From: Ramazzottius varieornatus | Taxonomy: Eukaryota > Tardigrada > Eutardigrada > Parachela > Ramazzottiidae | DNA length: 64,000 nucleotides | Direction: 5' to 3' | Assembly (NCBI GenBank): GCA_001949185.1 | Contig: BDGG01000004.1 | Location: 676,278 to 740,277, forward strand | Part shown: piece by piece, positions 1-9,435 of the stretch | How positions within the stretch are numbered: position 1 is the stretch's first letter | Layout: the number at the start of each line of letters is the position of its first letter | Program-made: the position numbers and the translations under genes | Notes under the pieces: generated by a model | What the model saw: the letters and a program-made list of their open reading frames with translations, nothing else | What the model was told of the DNA's origin: nothing | Databases searched by the model: none

Positions 1-50
1 TCGCAAAGTGTACATCATCCCAGCGATGCTCCTACACGCCTACAGTACAA

Positions 51-322
51 GGGAAAGGTTGTAAAGTTAGCCGTCTAAGTTCGCCTGTTCTCTACTACTC
101 AATCCCAAACTTTTAAGGATAGATCAATAGATGAAATAATGAGCTATCGAATGTTATTAGGCACAGTCGACACGAGGAGTCAGAGAATCCAAGAGATCTG
201 CAATTAAAACAACGTTGAAATCTCATGTTAAACAGCCAAGACTGACAATCAAACAGTCAATCAAGCGATTTACAAACCCGGTACGGGGTTGTTATCAATA
301 AGTTTACAACCTTTACCTCGTA
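51..322. repeat. 270-bp dispersed repeat, copy 1
   Basis: This stretch matches 63221-63509 closely and in the same orientation, with only scattered substitutions and one insertion of about 18 bases in the other copy. I see no terminal inverted repeats and no coding sequence in it. It could be part of a longer dispersed element that continues outside the window. Its class is unknown. Confidence 0.85.
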
Positions 323-2920
323 GGGCTATCGTAGGTGCATACGCTTACATCATGCACCTACATACGGTGTGGCACAGCAACCTGCCATGTCACAGAGTGC
401 AGGTGCAGGATGCAAGATCTAGTACGGGCACTGGTAGTGCAGACGACAATTTTCTCGTCTGTCCTTTTCCGTTATGTGAAAAGTACTATCAGCTTGTCAG
501 CGTCAGGTCAAACATCATACTCTCTTCGGGCGAATATTTAGCAGAGTGTTTTGCTGATGAGGATGGTTATGAGACTGAATGCCACAATTTCAGGCCGAGC
601 GAAGCGAGGACCTTTTAAGTCTGTCGAGATTTCAATGGACGATCAGATTCTTCGAGCTTTTAGATATCGCAAACACAGTACTGAAAAAAGACACGCCACT
701 TGATCGGGGCCATTAAAAACTTTACTGGGGAACCGTACTGTGTGTCACAAGTGAAAGTGCTCGCTCTACAATGGTTTGCCTCCTTTGCTCGGCCTTTCCA
801 GTGGTCAGAACCACTAGCTAGTTTAATACCAAACCCACAGGAGTGCTACTGTAGTCATAGTTTATTACGTCAGGCGGAGGTTTTACTATAGCAATTCCAA
901 ATTAGTAAGACTTCGGCGGACGGCTGATATTTCTTTTTATTATATTAGATATCATTATCCCATATTATAGTAAATCACTGACCAGAGTTAAGTCTTAATG
1001 ACAGCAGTCAGATGGTATCGCATTGTCACTTCTCAGAATCTCCTGCGGAGTCCTGCAGAAAAAAGTAGGCTCAAACGGGTAGCTTGTGTTCATATATCAT
1101 GATTGCCTTTGTACTCGGGCAATCAACAATCAAAGTATGATTGTTGATTGAGCCAGATGACATGGCACGGCCTTGACATGGCTGAGCCATGATGTATTGC
1201 ATCAAGCTTTTGCTCGCGTTTCGTACTTTGAGGTTGCTTCTTGCTCGTGAAAACTACCACCTGAAAGGAAAGGCCGACGGAGTGCTGGGGAGGGTTATAC
1301 TGGTCGAGGTCGGCAGCTGCCGTGTTGTACTCCATCGGAGCTTCATGCGGCAGCGAGATCGGTGCTGAGGAGCTATCCCCGATAAAGTATGGTGTTTGTC
1401 CTAGGCTCCTAGCTTTCTGCCTGTTGTTGTGAAGAGGTTAAAGTTGTTTGAAATAGAAACTGGAATCTGTCGGGGAAACAAATTTCCTTATGCTGATTTG
1501 GCTTTTTTGACTCGTTTTTCTAACCCACCTGATTTCCCTTCGAACTTTTTGGCTGTTTTTGCGGTCTTTGACCGTTTTTTATGGATCCTTCCTCATGCCT
1601 GTATCATGTCCATGTCTCGAATGTAAGATGTCCAGTCCTTGTAGCACAAGCGGCCAGTTTCCGCACGCGAACTAACGGTGTCGTGAAGACGTCAGAGCAC
1701 ACGAACAGCTCCTAATCTGCCGTTCAATCCGTGTTCGCTTTCCAATGAGGGTCAGCATTCACCAAGCAAAATCCAGAGTTTGAACTCGCGTCCAAGTTTC
1801 CACCCGGATAACTTTGGCGACCAGTGTTTGAAATGAAAACCTAATAGTGCTTTTAAAAAAGCACCCATTACCGCATGTTTTACAGATAGACACAGGTTTC
1901 TAAAAGGATGTGGGTGCTCGGAGAAATTGTTTTCCCAAATTTGGACGGTTTTTCCAGAAACCAGTTCTTCTTTTTCAGGAAGAAAGTACTATAGAGCACG
2001 GGAAAGCCACTGTCTAGCCGTGGCCTGTTCGTTGGTTAGCGAACCGTTTCTCCACCGTATACGCATGGATCGAGTGTGCCGTCCAGGGACGGATTGAGGG
2101 GAAAAAATCGCGAGCGAGCCTCGCGAGGCTCGTAAGTTCAGACAAAATGTATGGTGTTGATAATGGTACGTTACGCAAATAGACACCAGCTTTGTTCCGG
2201 CAAAACGTGGACCTTAGCCGCCGGAAGAAGACGCCGTAAGAGCGGTAAAGTGAATGAATGCTCTACGCTCCTGGCAAAAACGTAAGTTGGACGGATTTTG
2301 GAGATTCGTATTGATACGTCAGCTCATTCGATAGAGCACGTCCTCATCTTCGATTTTTTTCTTCAACAAAACAACGATCGCTTGATTGTTGTGAGCTACG
2401 AAAACCCATCATTTCAAGGGTGAAAAGTGGGAACCTGTTAGACTACTTGTATCTGACGGGCAAAACTACAAGGTTTCCCCATGTTATACGAAAGAAGTAC
2501 TTTTGGACTGATTATTAGAAACAAACGGATGGCCCTTACACACTGCCGGCGGAGAAACTAAAAATAATTCAGAAGATACGCGAAAACTCTTGCTCACCCC
2601 TTGAGTCGGCAGCAATATTGTAGCTCGCAAATCCAACCGTGTGCAGGAACTGGCAAGTGATATTTTTCCACTGTATCAAGAAGGTTTTTCGAAGAGAATA
2701 GAATCGGCGAAGCTACTCTAAAGCGTTTTGCACGCACACAAACCAGCCCGAAATGCATTGCATGTTGGTTTCAGGAAAACTGTTTGATTTTCACCTATTT
2801 CACGTCTTCAGCGCTGTGCTCCTTCTGGACCACGACACCTCGACAAAATTTTACACAATGCTTTCAATAGTTAGACGTATCTGGGAACGAATTGTCGAAG
2901 AAAAGAAAGCACTGCTCATT
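323..2920. other. Intergenic, no supported gene
   Basis: No open frame here has a recognisable domain, a signal peptide or a consistent exon chain. One minus-strand segment (1261-1335) starts with ATG, has 25 codons and ends at a possible GT donor, but no partner exon was found, so it is not called. Confidence 0.5.
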
Positions 2921-2924
2921 TTTT

Positions 2925-3595
2925 TAGGGTGCGACTATTGTCACCGCCCAAACCGTCTAAAAGTCTATCGCGCGTCACCGCCTTTGGTTGTTATTAAGGG
3001 GAAGGCTCCGCACACCACCTTTCACCGCCATAGTCTCCTAATACCACCTTTCAATTCCAAATCGTCACTACCGCTTACTCCGTATACCACTTTCTAACTA
3101 AGGGCCACCGATGAAATATGACCGTGACTGTATTAGGAGACTACAGTGGTGAGAGGTGGTGTGCGGAGACAATGGTGGTTTTCGGTGGTGTGCGGAGCAC
3201 TTTTCTATTATTAATTTAATCGATTCGTAACCGCCTTCTTGAAAAATTCATACCCCCGTGAACGAGGAAGAAAGAGCTCTGATGGTCTTACTAACAGCAA
3301 AGCGACATGGTCATCACTGCAGACCATTCCGTACCAATACGCAACCGTCTTGGCAGCATGCCAAACCGGCCAATTCATGGCTGAAAAGGCTGATCTGGTG
3401 TTTCTCTGTTGCTACATTTTCCGTGTTCTTCCCCTTGTCTAATTTCAAGAATGTTTACAAAAGGCGGTGACGATAGATTTAAGGCGGTGTGGAATTAATT
3501 AGTTTAATTTCGAAAAAGGCGCTATCATTAGCGTTTTAGGTGGTTCAAGGCGGTGTCAATAGCGATTAGGCGGTGACTATAGCCATTTCCTTTTT
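2925..3595. mobile_element. Foldback element with GGCGGTG motifs
   Basis: A block of about 670 bp is dense in GGCGGTG on one side and its complement CACCGCC on the other. The ends are related in inverted form: a T-run, then a CTATTGTCACCGCC-like sequence on the left and GGCGGTGACTATAG followed by a T-run on the right. An internal 13-bp inverted pair lies at 3031-3043 and 3131-3143. There is no transposase. This looks like a non-autonomous DNA transposon. Confidence 0.6.
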
Positions 3596-3907
3596 TTAGG
3601 CTCAAAATCCGTCCAACTTATAGGGATCACCCTGTACAGTGTTTCCTTCCGATTGTTTCCGTAAGTTATTTTTTAAGTTTGCCTGGTTTTCAATAACGAT
3701 CCAGTTTAAATTTCTGAACGTTTTATGTCCTGACAACGTTTTGGCGCGCGCTGAATATGTTCGATGAGAAGCAACTCAAAACGCAGAATAACCCCAAGGG
3801 TTCGGATCAAAATTGAATTACTGTACGTACAGTATAACAACTTATGAAACAACCCCAGCAAAAAAAACCCAAAAAAACAATTGATACACTACTCTTGATT
3901 TGCCAAT

Positions 3908-4105
3908 CTAACAGTAAGCGGATCCTCTAAGTCGATCGTTATCACACTGGCACGGGTTCCATCTCCAACATTCGCATCGACCCGACCTAAATCCCTGCTT
4001 TCGGCAACGAACTTCACATTGGTTCATCATACATGGACGTGGCGACGCGTGAACGATCCCAAACACCGCAGTCAACAACAAGGAAAGTATAATCCAATAC
4101 TTCAT
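3908..4105 (-). CDS. Defensin-like secreted peptide, 8 Cys
   Basis: A single-exon 65-residue precursor. Residues 1-20 form a hydrophobic signal peptide ending in HAS. The mature part has eight cysteines at 25, 30, 34, 44, 46, 52, 54 and 65. The CxxxC at 30-34, the Gly-x-Cys at 42-44 and the CxC at 52-54 are the cysteine-stabilised alpha/beta signature of invertebrate defensins, which are secreted antimicrobial peptides that act on microbial membranes or cell-wall precursors. The extra CxC at 44-46 and the C-terminal Cys65 could form a fourth disulfide. It shares the core CRKQGxRxG with the second defensin gene at 8535-8720, so the two look like diverged paralogues. A different role for the CS-alpha/beta fold cannot be excluded from sequence alone. 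Confidence 0.82.
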   Translation of the reverse strand: MKYWIILSLLLTAVFGIVHASPRPCMMNQCEVRCRKQGFRSGRCECWRWNPCQCDNDRLRGSAYC

Positions 4106-4785
4106 CTTCTTTTGATGATAGAACGAGAATTACCGCTTACAACCACAACCCGGAAGTACAATAAGAAACGGAAGATATGGTATTAGTATCACAATGTTTA
4201 ATTAGACTCTTTTAAGCCATTCATTCGTTCGTATTACGTTAAAATACAACTTAGTTGAAACTGCGGACGTTAATTTGAACAAAATACTGTGAATACTGTG
4301 AATGAGATTTTTGGTCTCGGCTTGTTCCTACGCAATCGACCAAGGTTGAATCACTTGCAGGGGTCATTTGTGGTCCGATAGGTTTACAGAACCTGTACAG
4401 CGGTCCAGGTTTTCTTCGAAGCCTGTGGGCAACTGGAGTCGAAGATGAAAATCTTGTGGGTGAATGTATGCCGCAATAACTTGGAAAAGCGACCAGGTTA
4501 GAATTTGTGAACCTAGTGAATCAGCGGGGAAACTAATCCTAGAGACGAGCCCGTGACAGATTTTCCCATGCCACGACCTTCTGCGAATATCTTACCTCAA
4601 GTAGCGTCCCGTAATCCATTGTGACTAGCCCCATGCGCTGAACCCGATTCTGGTACAAGTGAGTCTGTTGAGAAAGGTTTGAGTTTGAAGAATTTCGCAC
4701 TCCGCCATTGCTGACTGATCCAGCTTGTACTAACACAAGTAGGAACGTGAAGCCTTTGCCTTCACATAGAGACTTATATAGTAGT
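4106..4785. other. Intergenic, no supported gene
   Basis: This is the upstream region of the 3908-4105 defensin, which is transcribed leftward. A 65-codon minus-strand frame at 4539-4736 lacks any recognisable feature and is not called. Confidence 0.5.
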
Positions 4786-4864
4786 TGCAGGAGGGATTAG
4801 TTTACAACTCGAATGAGACTTTTACTGACAGTCTCATTCGAGTTGTAAACTAATCCCTCCTGCA
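4786..4864. repeat. Perfect 35-bp inverted repeat (hairpin)
   Basis: Arms 4786-4820 and 4830-4864 are exact reverse complements across 35 bp and are separated by a 9-base loop. The left arm begins TGCAGGAGGGATTAG. A TATATA-like sequence lies just upstream, near 4775. The perfect pairing implies a recent or selected structure. It could be a small-RNA hairpin precursor or the two ends of a collapsed foldback transposon. Confidence 0.9.
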
Positions 4865-5864
4865 CCCGGCGTACATGACCACCGTAATTTGAATCAGGTA
4901 AGACAAGAACCAGTACCACGTCGACACACTGGTGACGACATGGAAGAATGTCCCTATCGAGTCCACCACGTAAACATCACATTATAGCTGAAAAACACAG
5001 CTGCAGCTGCCGATCACCAGGGATATTCACGGGGAAAACGTCTGGTCCGCTAGTACCAGCAGCTCACACAGATTTTAATACCGAAGTCGACACCATTCCA
5101 CTGGATAGTAACGGTCGATCTTAGTTGTTGCGAATGCCCTTGCGTTCGTTGGTCCCAGGGAAGAAAATTCCGCCAGTTCGCAACAGGCCAACGAAAGCCC
5201 GAGGTAACAGCGCGCACAAGCTTTCGCCTTGTCCAGCAGGCAAAGAACCGTACACACCTATTTTTGAAACGCAGAACCTCAACCACCAGCCACAGATAAC
5301 CCTCTCGAATTTACTCAAAAATCTGGATCTTGTGAAGTCAGCTGGGTTCGATGGAACGAAGTCCAGAGCGTGATCGGCAACTCTCCCCTGTGGGCTAAAG
5401 CTGAACCTTTTCATAAGAGCTATTTACTTGGCTAAGTGCTTTTCCGGGATCGGATTTCAGCTGGTTCCTCGCTACACCGAAGTACCCTCGATAAGGGTAT
5501 TCTACAACCGCGATATTGGAAGTAACTTTAAACAGCAGTTCCCAGTAAGCTACCCATAAGCTACCTAGCCGTAAGAACAGAAGACACTTGCTGAAGCGGC
5601 ACTTGTCTATTGAACTCTTGGCTCAAGTTTCGGAACTCATCGTGCAATCAGTCAACCTGTGCTTTTTCACTCCGGTAGAGGAACGCAGAATAGGTTTTTT
5701 CCGCAGGTGTCCGTCCAGGTGTTTATTTACCTTACTAACATAGTGATTTTGTAAGATGCTGACGCCATTAATTTTTCCGCAAGTGTTCTTTCGAGATGGT
5801 TCAAGGTCAGCACCCATTGCAAGCAAAATACTCTTCGAAAATCTCCAGAAAACAACCCCTTCGG
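4865..5864. other. Intergenic, no supported gene
   Basis: Several overlapping frames of 60-97 codons occur on both strands around 5050-5414. None has a domain, a signal peptide or splice partners, and they overlap one another as expected for chance frames. Confidence 0.5.
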
Positions 5865-5870
5865 TATAAA
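5865..5870 (+). promoter_or_regulatory. TATA box of the Tyr-rich peptide gene
   Basis: TATAAA lies 115 bases before the start codon at 5980. A TCAGTC initiator-like sequence sits about 35 bases downstream of it, near 5900. The arrangement fits a focused core promoter. Confidence 0.6.
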
Positions 5871-5979
5871 AGTCGGTGCACACCAGTCTGCGACTTACTT
5901 CAGTCTATCTCAAGGAAAATACCTCGTTGTGATAAGAACTTTGTTTTCAAATCGAGTTAAAAGGCTCGACGACAACACG

Positions 5980-6246
5980 ATGGCACAAAGGACCGGAACC
6001 TTCAGTAGAGCGCTGGTATTGGCGGCACTATTGTGCTTCGCGTTTATGCTGGTCAGCATCGCGCCGGCTAGTGGTAAGCTGTACTGAAATTTAACTTTCT
6101 AGTGTTTTCGAAGCCATGCATGCTCATCCCTCATTGCGGCTATCTGTTCGTTAGGACAATACTACGGATATTATCCATATGCATACAGCTACTATTACCC
6201 CATGTCTTACGCTTACTACCCCTACGCATTCTACGGAAAACGATAA
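5980..6246 (+). CDS. Secreted Tyr-rich peptide precursor ending GKR
   Basis: Two exons, 5980-6073 and 6155-6246, are joined through a GTAAGC donor and a TTAG acceptor and give 61 residues. Residues 1-32 are a signal peptide ending PASG. The remaining 29 residues are extremely tyrosine-rich: 14 of the first 26 are Tyr, interspersed with Pro, Ala and Ser. The precursor ends Gly-Lys-Arg, the usual signal for carboxypeptidase trimming and C-terminal amidation. If the signal peptide is cut before Gln33, the mature peptide would start with a cyclisable Gln and end in Tyr-amide. It resembles in style the Gly/Tyr-rich neuropeptide-like antimicrobial peptides of nematodes, but I know no direct match. 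It could be a neuropeptide, an antimicrobial peptide or a cuticle peptide. A polyadenylation signal AATAAA lies at 6413-6418. Confidence 0.75.
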
Positions 6247-6412
6247 AGCATGTTTGAGCGTTAACATGGTGCCGAGCGATCTTCGACTTGAGAGACTGCA
6301 GCGTCAGATAGTTCATTAATCTTGTCCGCCTTTTTAAATTTACTCGCTTCTATTCTAAATTACCAAGATGATTAGAAAAATGTCTGCCGCCGTTTCTTTC
6401 CGAATTCTCTCT

Positions 6413-6418
6413 AATAAA
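6413..6418 (+). terminator. Polyadenylation signal
   Basis: AATAAA sits 167 bases after the stop codon of the Tyr-rich peptide gene and is the first such hexamer downstream of it. Confidence 0.5.
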
Positions 6419-7708
6419 ACTTAGACTCCAGTTCATGCGACAAAACCGGTGGAAGAAGGCCGATGATGTAGCCAGACTGACGCGAACGGTCTCCAGGGTT
6501 CTATTCCTGCCACGTACACAGCATCTTGAATTTTCAGTAGTCCACAGCACCCCGAACAATCCTGAATGGCGAAATGCGCGCTCTTTGTATCCTGGCCATG
6601 TGTACTTCATCCAAATGTCTTGAAGTCGCTGGGGAGGTGAAAATCTGCAGTAATCGAGCAAGCAAGGCGCATTCTAGCACGTCCAGTTCGCAGCCTCTCC
6701 AGTTCGGTCCCATCTTCCTTATCCACCCAGATTCACAAGACAGGTGCCCATATGGACTGTTCCTGAGACAGACAGAATTCCTTTATTACAACTGTATCGA
6801 TTCACTTTGCCGTTCCCTGCGGCAAAGTGATTGCAGCCTAAAAAATCGGCCTATACTGTACACGCGGCTGGAATAATTATTGGCCTGGACAAAATTCATG
6901 GCCGGACGGGCTGGCGGCAGTTCAACGCAGAGATGGTTATGTCATAGCAGAAACTAGCCTTGTGACGTCAGCAAGTAAAATTTCGCAGTGCAATATGCGG
7001 TGTACAGTCATTCCAGATTTCGTTCCTTATTTGGTACTTCTTTTTCCATCTTTTGAGCAAGGTTAGCCTGGAATATGCCGGAAAGTCTTAAGAGCAAGAG
7101 ATAGCGAAGGTCTAGGGAGGATAGCCTGATAGTTGGTTTCAGTTGGTCCGTGCGGTCGCAGTTCAAGCCTTGATAAGGTGGTGGATTGCCTAAGTAAAGG
7201 CCTTCTCGGCGAGAGAAGTCAAGCGTGCACTTTGATGTACCATCAGAGTTGCATTTGCCCAGCAAAATAACCAAGCATATAGAGGGGAATCAGATCTACG
7301 ATGATTGAGAAGATCTCTGCAAAACGTTTGGTTGTTCCTGACTTCGTGTAGGTAAAGCGGTAATGTGTGGTGAAAGCCAGTTCTGTTTCAGTCGCAAGTG
7401 AATACAGCTGGCGAGGCCGCTGGTTCGGAAATTAGTGGCCAGAAATTTTGTCCAGGCTAGTGATTAGGCCAGCCGCGTGTACCTAAGTTGCTAGTAAAAG
7501 TTATGGGCCAGGCTATTTCGCTACGGCGTTACGAAAGCACGTACGCATACGACTGATTCATACTATATACAGTGTACGACAAGATAAACCTTTGAAAATG
7601 GGTGTATGGAGCCAGATGGTTAAAGCCAATGAAATTTGTGCGTGCAGCAAAACCTAATTCTCATTGGCTGACTCGTAAGTAAGCTCAGCTGGAGTGTTAC
7701 GCCCATTT
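6419..7708. other. Intergenic, no supported gene
   Basis: A minus-strand frame at 7008-7274 looks protein-like in composition but has no ATG start, no signal peptide and no identified splice partner. A small hairpin (CACTTTGCCG against CGGCAAAGTG) lies near 6800-6830. Nothing else is seen. Confidence 0.4.
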
Positions 7709-8002
7709 TCAACCGTTTGTTTTGCCGTGCACTGTAGTACCTATGTAATACGCTTTTCGACACTTTTCTTCGGTTGAATTTCCAGCCGTCTTTCCCCCTG
7801 GCCCATAATTTCTACTGCTCGTATTGTTTTTCGTACGTTTACCTGCAAAGTCGAGTGCCGGTTTGAAGATCGAGGAACCCAAAGGTTCCTTTTCGAGGAG
7901 CGCCATAGTCTGATGCCAAAGCTGAGCCACGGCGCCTTCACTTTTGACTTCTTCTTGGTCAACAGCGATGTGGATAGCTTCGGTCATGGCTTCGGGATCC
8001 AT
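7709..8002 (-). CDS. Hypothetical protein, 97 residues
   Basis: An ATG-initiated frame whose first 54 residues have the composition of a soluble acidic protein, with alternating helix-like stretches. A possible donor (GTAAACG) after residue 54 suggests the rest may be intron read-through, but no next exon was found. I do not recognise the family. It may be a first coding exon, a single-exon gene or a chance frame. Confidence 0.25.
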   Translation of the reverse strand: MDPEAMTEAIHIAVDQEEVKSEGAVAQLWHQTMALLEKEPLGSSIFKPALDFAGKRTKNNTSSRNYGPGGKTAGNSTEEKCRKAYYIGTTVHGKTNG

Positions 8003-8534
8003 TCAGTTGTGCATCTTGTTGTGGCTCACGTGGCGAGTAATCGTTACTCCAGGAGACGGAATCAACAAATGATACAATTCAGCTTCAAAAGTTCAACGTT
8101 GACACAAGGAAGGGCATGCCACAACCAGCACTGGCAAGGCCGCGACGCCGACGGATCGAATGTCGAGACACCCACGCGGAAGACCCTGAACGTTAACAGT
8201 AGAACATTCCGAAACTGACGTACGGTATGAGTATGACCTCGCAAGGTAGCTAGCTAGTAGTTAACCAGGAGGACCAATCAGAGTAACAACGGAATTTTAA
8301 TGTAGGAACTGATAGAGCGGATGAAAAACCGGCAAGAAATTAAAGTCGGACAAACGAAATGAAGGATGGTGGCATTTCGGGCTCCTGAAGAGTATTAAGT
8401 CGGAAAATGATTATACAGGTAAACGGTAAGTGCAATGATAATCACTTGAAATCAGAAATCCTTCTGTACCGTGTGATCTCGACCGGTACCGTGCTTCTGA
8501 TCTGGAGATTGTACTTGAATACGTACAAAACTCC
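8003..8534. other. Downstream spacer of the second defensin
   Basis: No supported gene. Short frames on both strands overlap and carry no recognisable motif. Confidence 0.5.
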
Positions 8535-8720
8535 TCAGCCACCGCATCTGCATATCGGTGGGGAACTGCTGTCACATTTCCCGCCGCGATGGCCCTGCTT
8601 CCGACACTGAACATTGCAAGCGGAGAAGCTGTAGCACGGTCCACCAGCCTGACGAGCGAAGATCGAGCCCATCCCAACCAGAAGTAGCACCATTACAAGA
8701 ACTACCGTAGAAGATTTCAT
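8535..8720 (-). CDS. Invertebrate defensin, 6 Cys
   Basis: A 61-residue precursor. The frame is open further upstream, but the ATG at 8718-8720 directly precedes a classic signal peptide (residues 1-22, ending IFA), so it is taken as the start. The mature part holds six cysteines at 29, 35, 39, 49, 57 and 59 with spacing 5-3-9-7-1. That is the arthropod/nematode defensin pattern: a CxxxC helix motif, GGKC on the first strand and CRC on the second. It shares CRKQGxRxG with the gene at 3908-4105 on the same strand, so the two probably arose by local duplication. Likely a secreted antimicrobial peptide. Confidence 0.88.
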   Translation of the reverse strand: MKSSTVVLVMVLLLVGMGSIFARQAGGPCYSFSACNVQCRKQGHRGGKCDSSSPPICRCGG

Positions 8721-9250
8721 CTTGCCTTCCAACTGTTCCTCAATTTTCCAGTTGAAACCAGTGTGAAAGAAAGAGGTACAAAGCCCACATAAAGCTCTGA
8801 AGTAAACGCGACGCACAACAGCGCTTCGTTCACTGCGTTTATTTTTGTTTATTATTCTTTCTGGTCAGCGAAGGCGCTTGTTTCTTTTGATCGAACAAAG
8901 ATTATTGTGACGGTTAGAAACGGCGTGTAAAGCGATCATATCTGAGTGAGCTAAACACTGCCGGAAAATGACCAGTTCAAAAACACGTCACTAGGCAAGA
9001 CGAAGTCACACCAGTCAAACACGGACAGTTCAAACTATGAATTAATAATTAAGAGGTAGATCAAAACCACGGGGAAAACTTCAACAACCACATGCAAAGT
9101 TCCAGATCAAACTTGAAAACGCAAAAAATACAGCAAGCTCATTTCCCAAATGTTCAGTGACGCCGGGTACCGACGTCCATCCAATTCTCAATACTTGTAT
9201 CTATACAAGAACCTGCAACAAAAAGCATAATTATGCATAAATGGAACTCA
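8721..9250. other. Upstream region of the second defensin
   Basis: This is the probable promoter side of the minus-strand defensin. It is AT-rich around 8840-8900. No gene is seen. Confidence 0.5.
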
Positions 9251-9435
9251 GGCAAGCAAACCCGGCAAGATTTTTTTTTCAAGTGGCGCACCCAACCGTC
9301 CGACAACACTGGAAACGTGCGCCACTTTGGAAGACTTGAAAAGCTGTCCTTACCAAGTGGCCTACGCTTTCCGTGTTATTGCCTGACAGATGCGCCACTT
9401 GGGAAAACAGTCTTGTCGAGTTTGTTGAGCTTCCA
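9251..9435. mobile_element. MITE cluster (two adjacent copies)
   Basis: Two copies of a short inverted-repeat element abut here. Core inverted sequences are CAAGTGGCGCA (9280-9290) with TGCGCCACTT (9318-9327), and CCAAGTGG (9353-9360) with GCGCCACTTGGG (9392-9403). The outer flank carries GACAAGA and its complement TCTTGTCGAG. The right-hand copy overlaps the 3' end of the cullin coding sequence. Confidence 0.75.

Noticed and set aside
7008-7440. Minus-strand frames with a membrane-like stretch, briefly resembling bestrophin
   Set aside because: Resemblance is limited to a few residues, with a stop inside and no splice partners.
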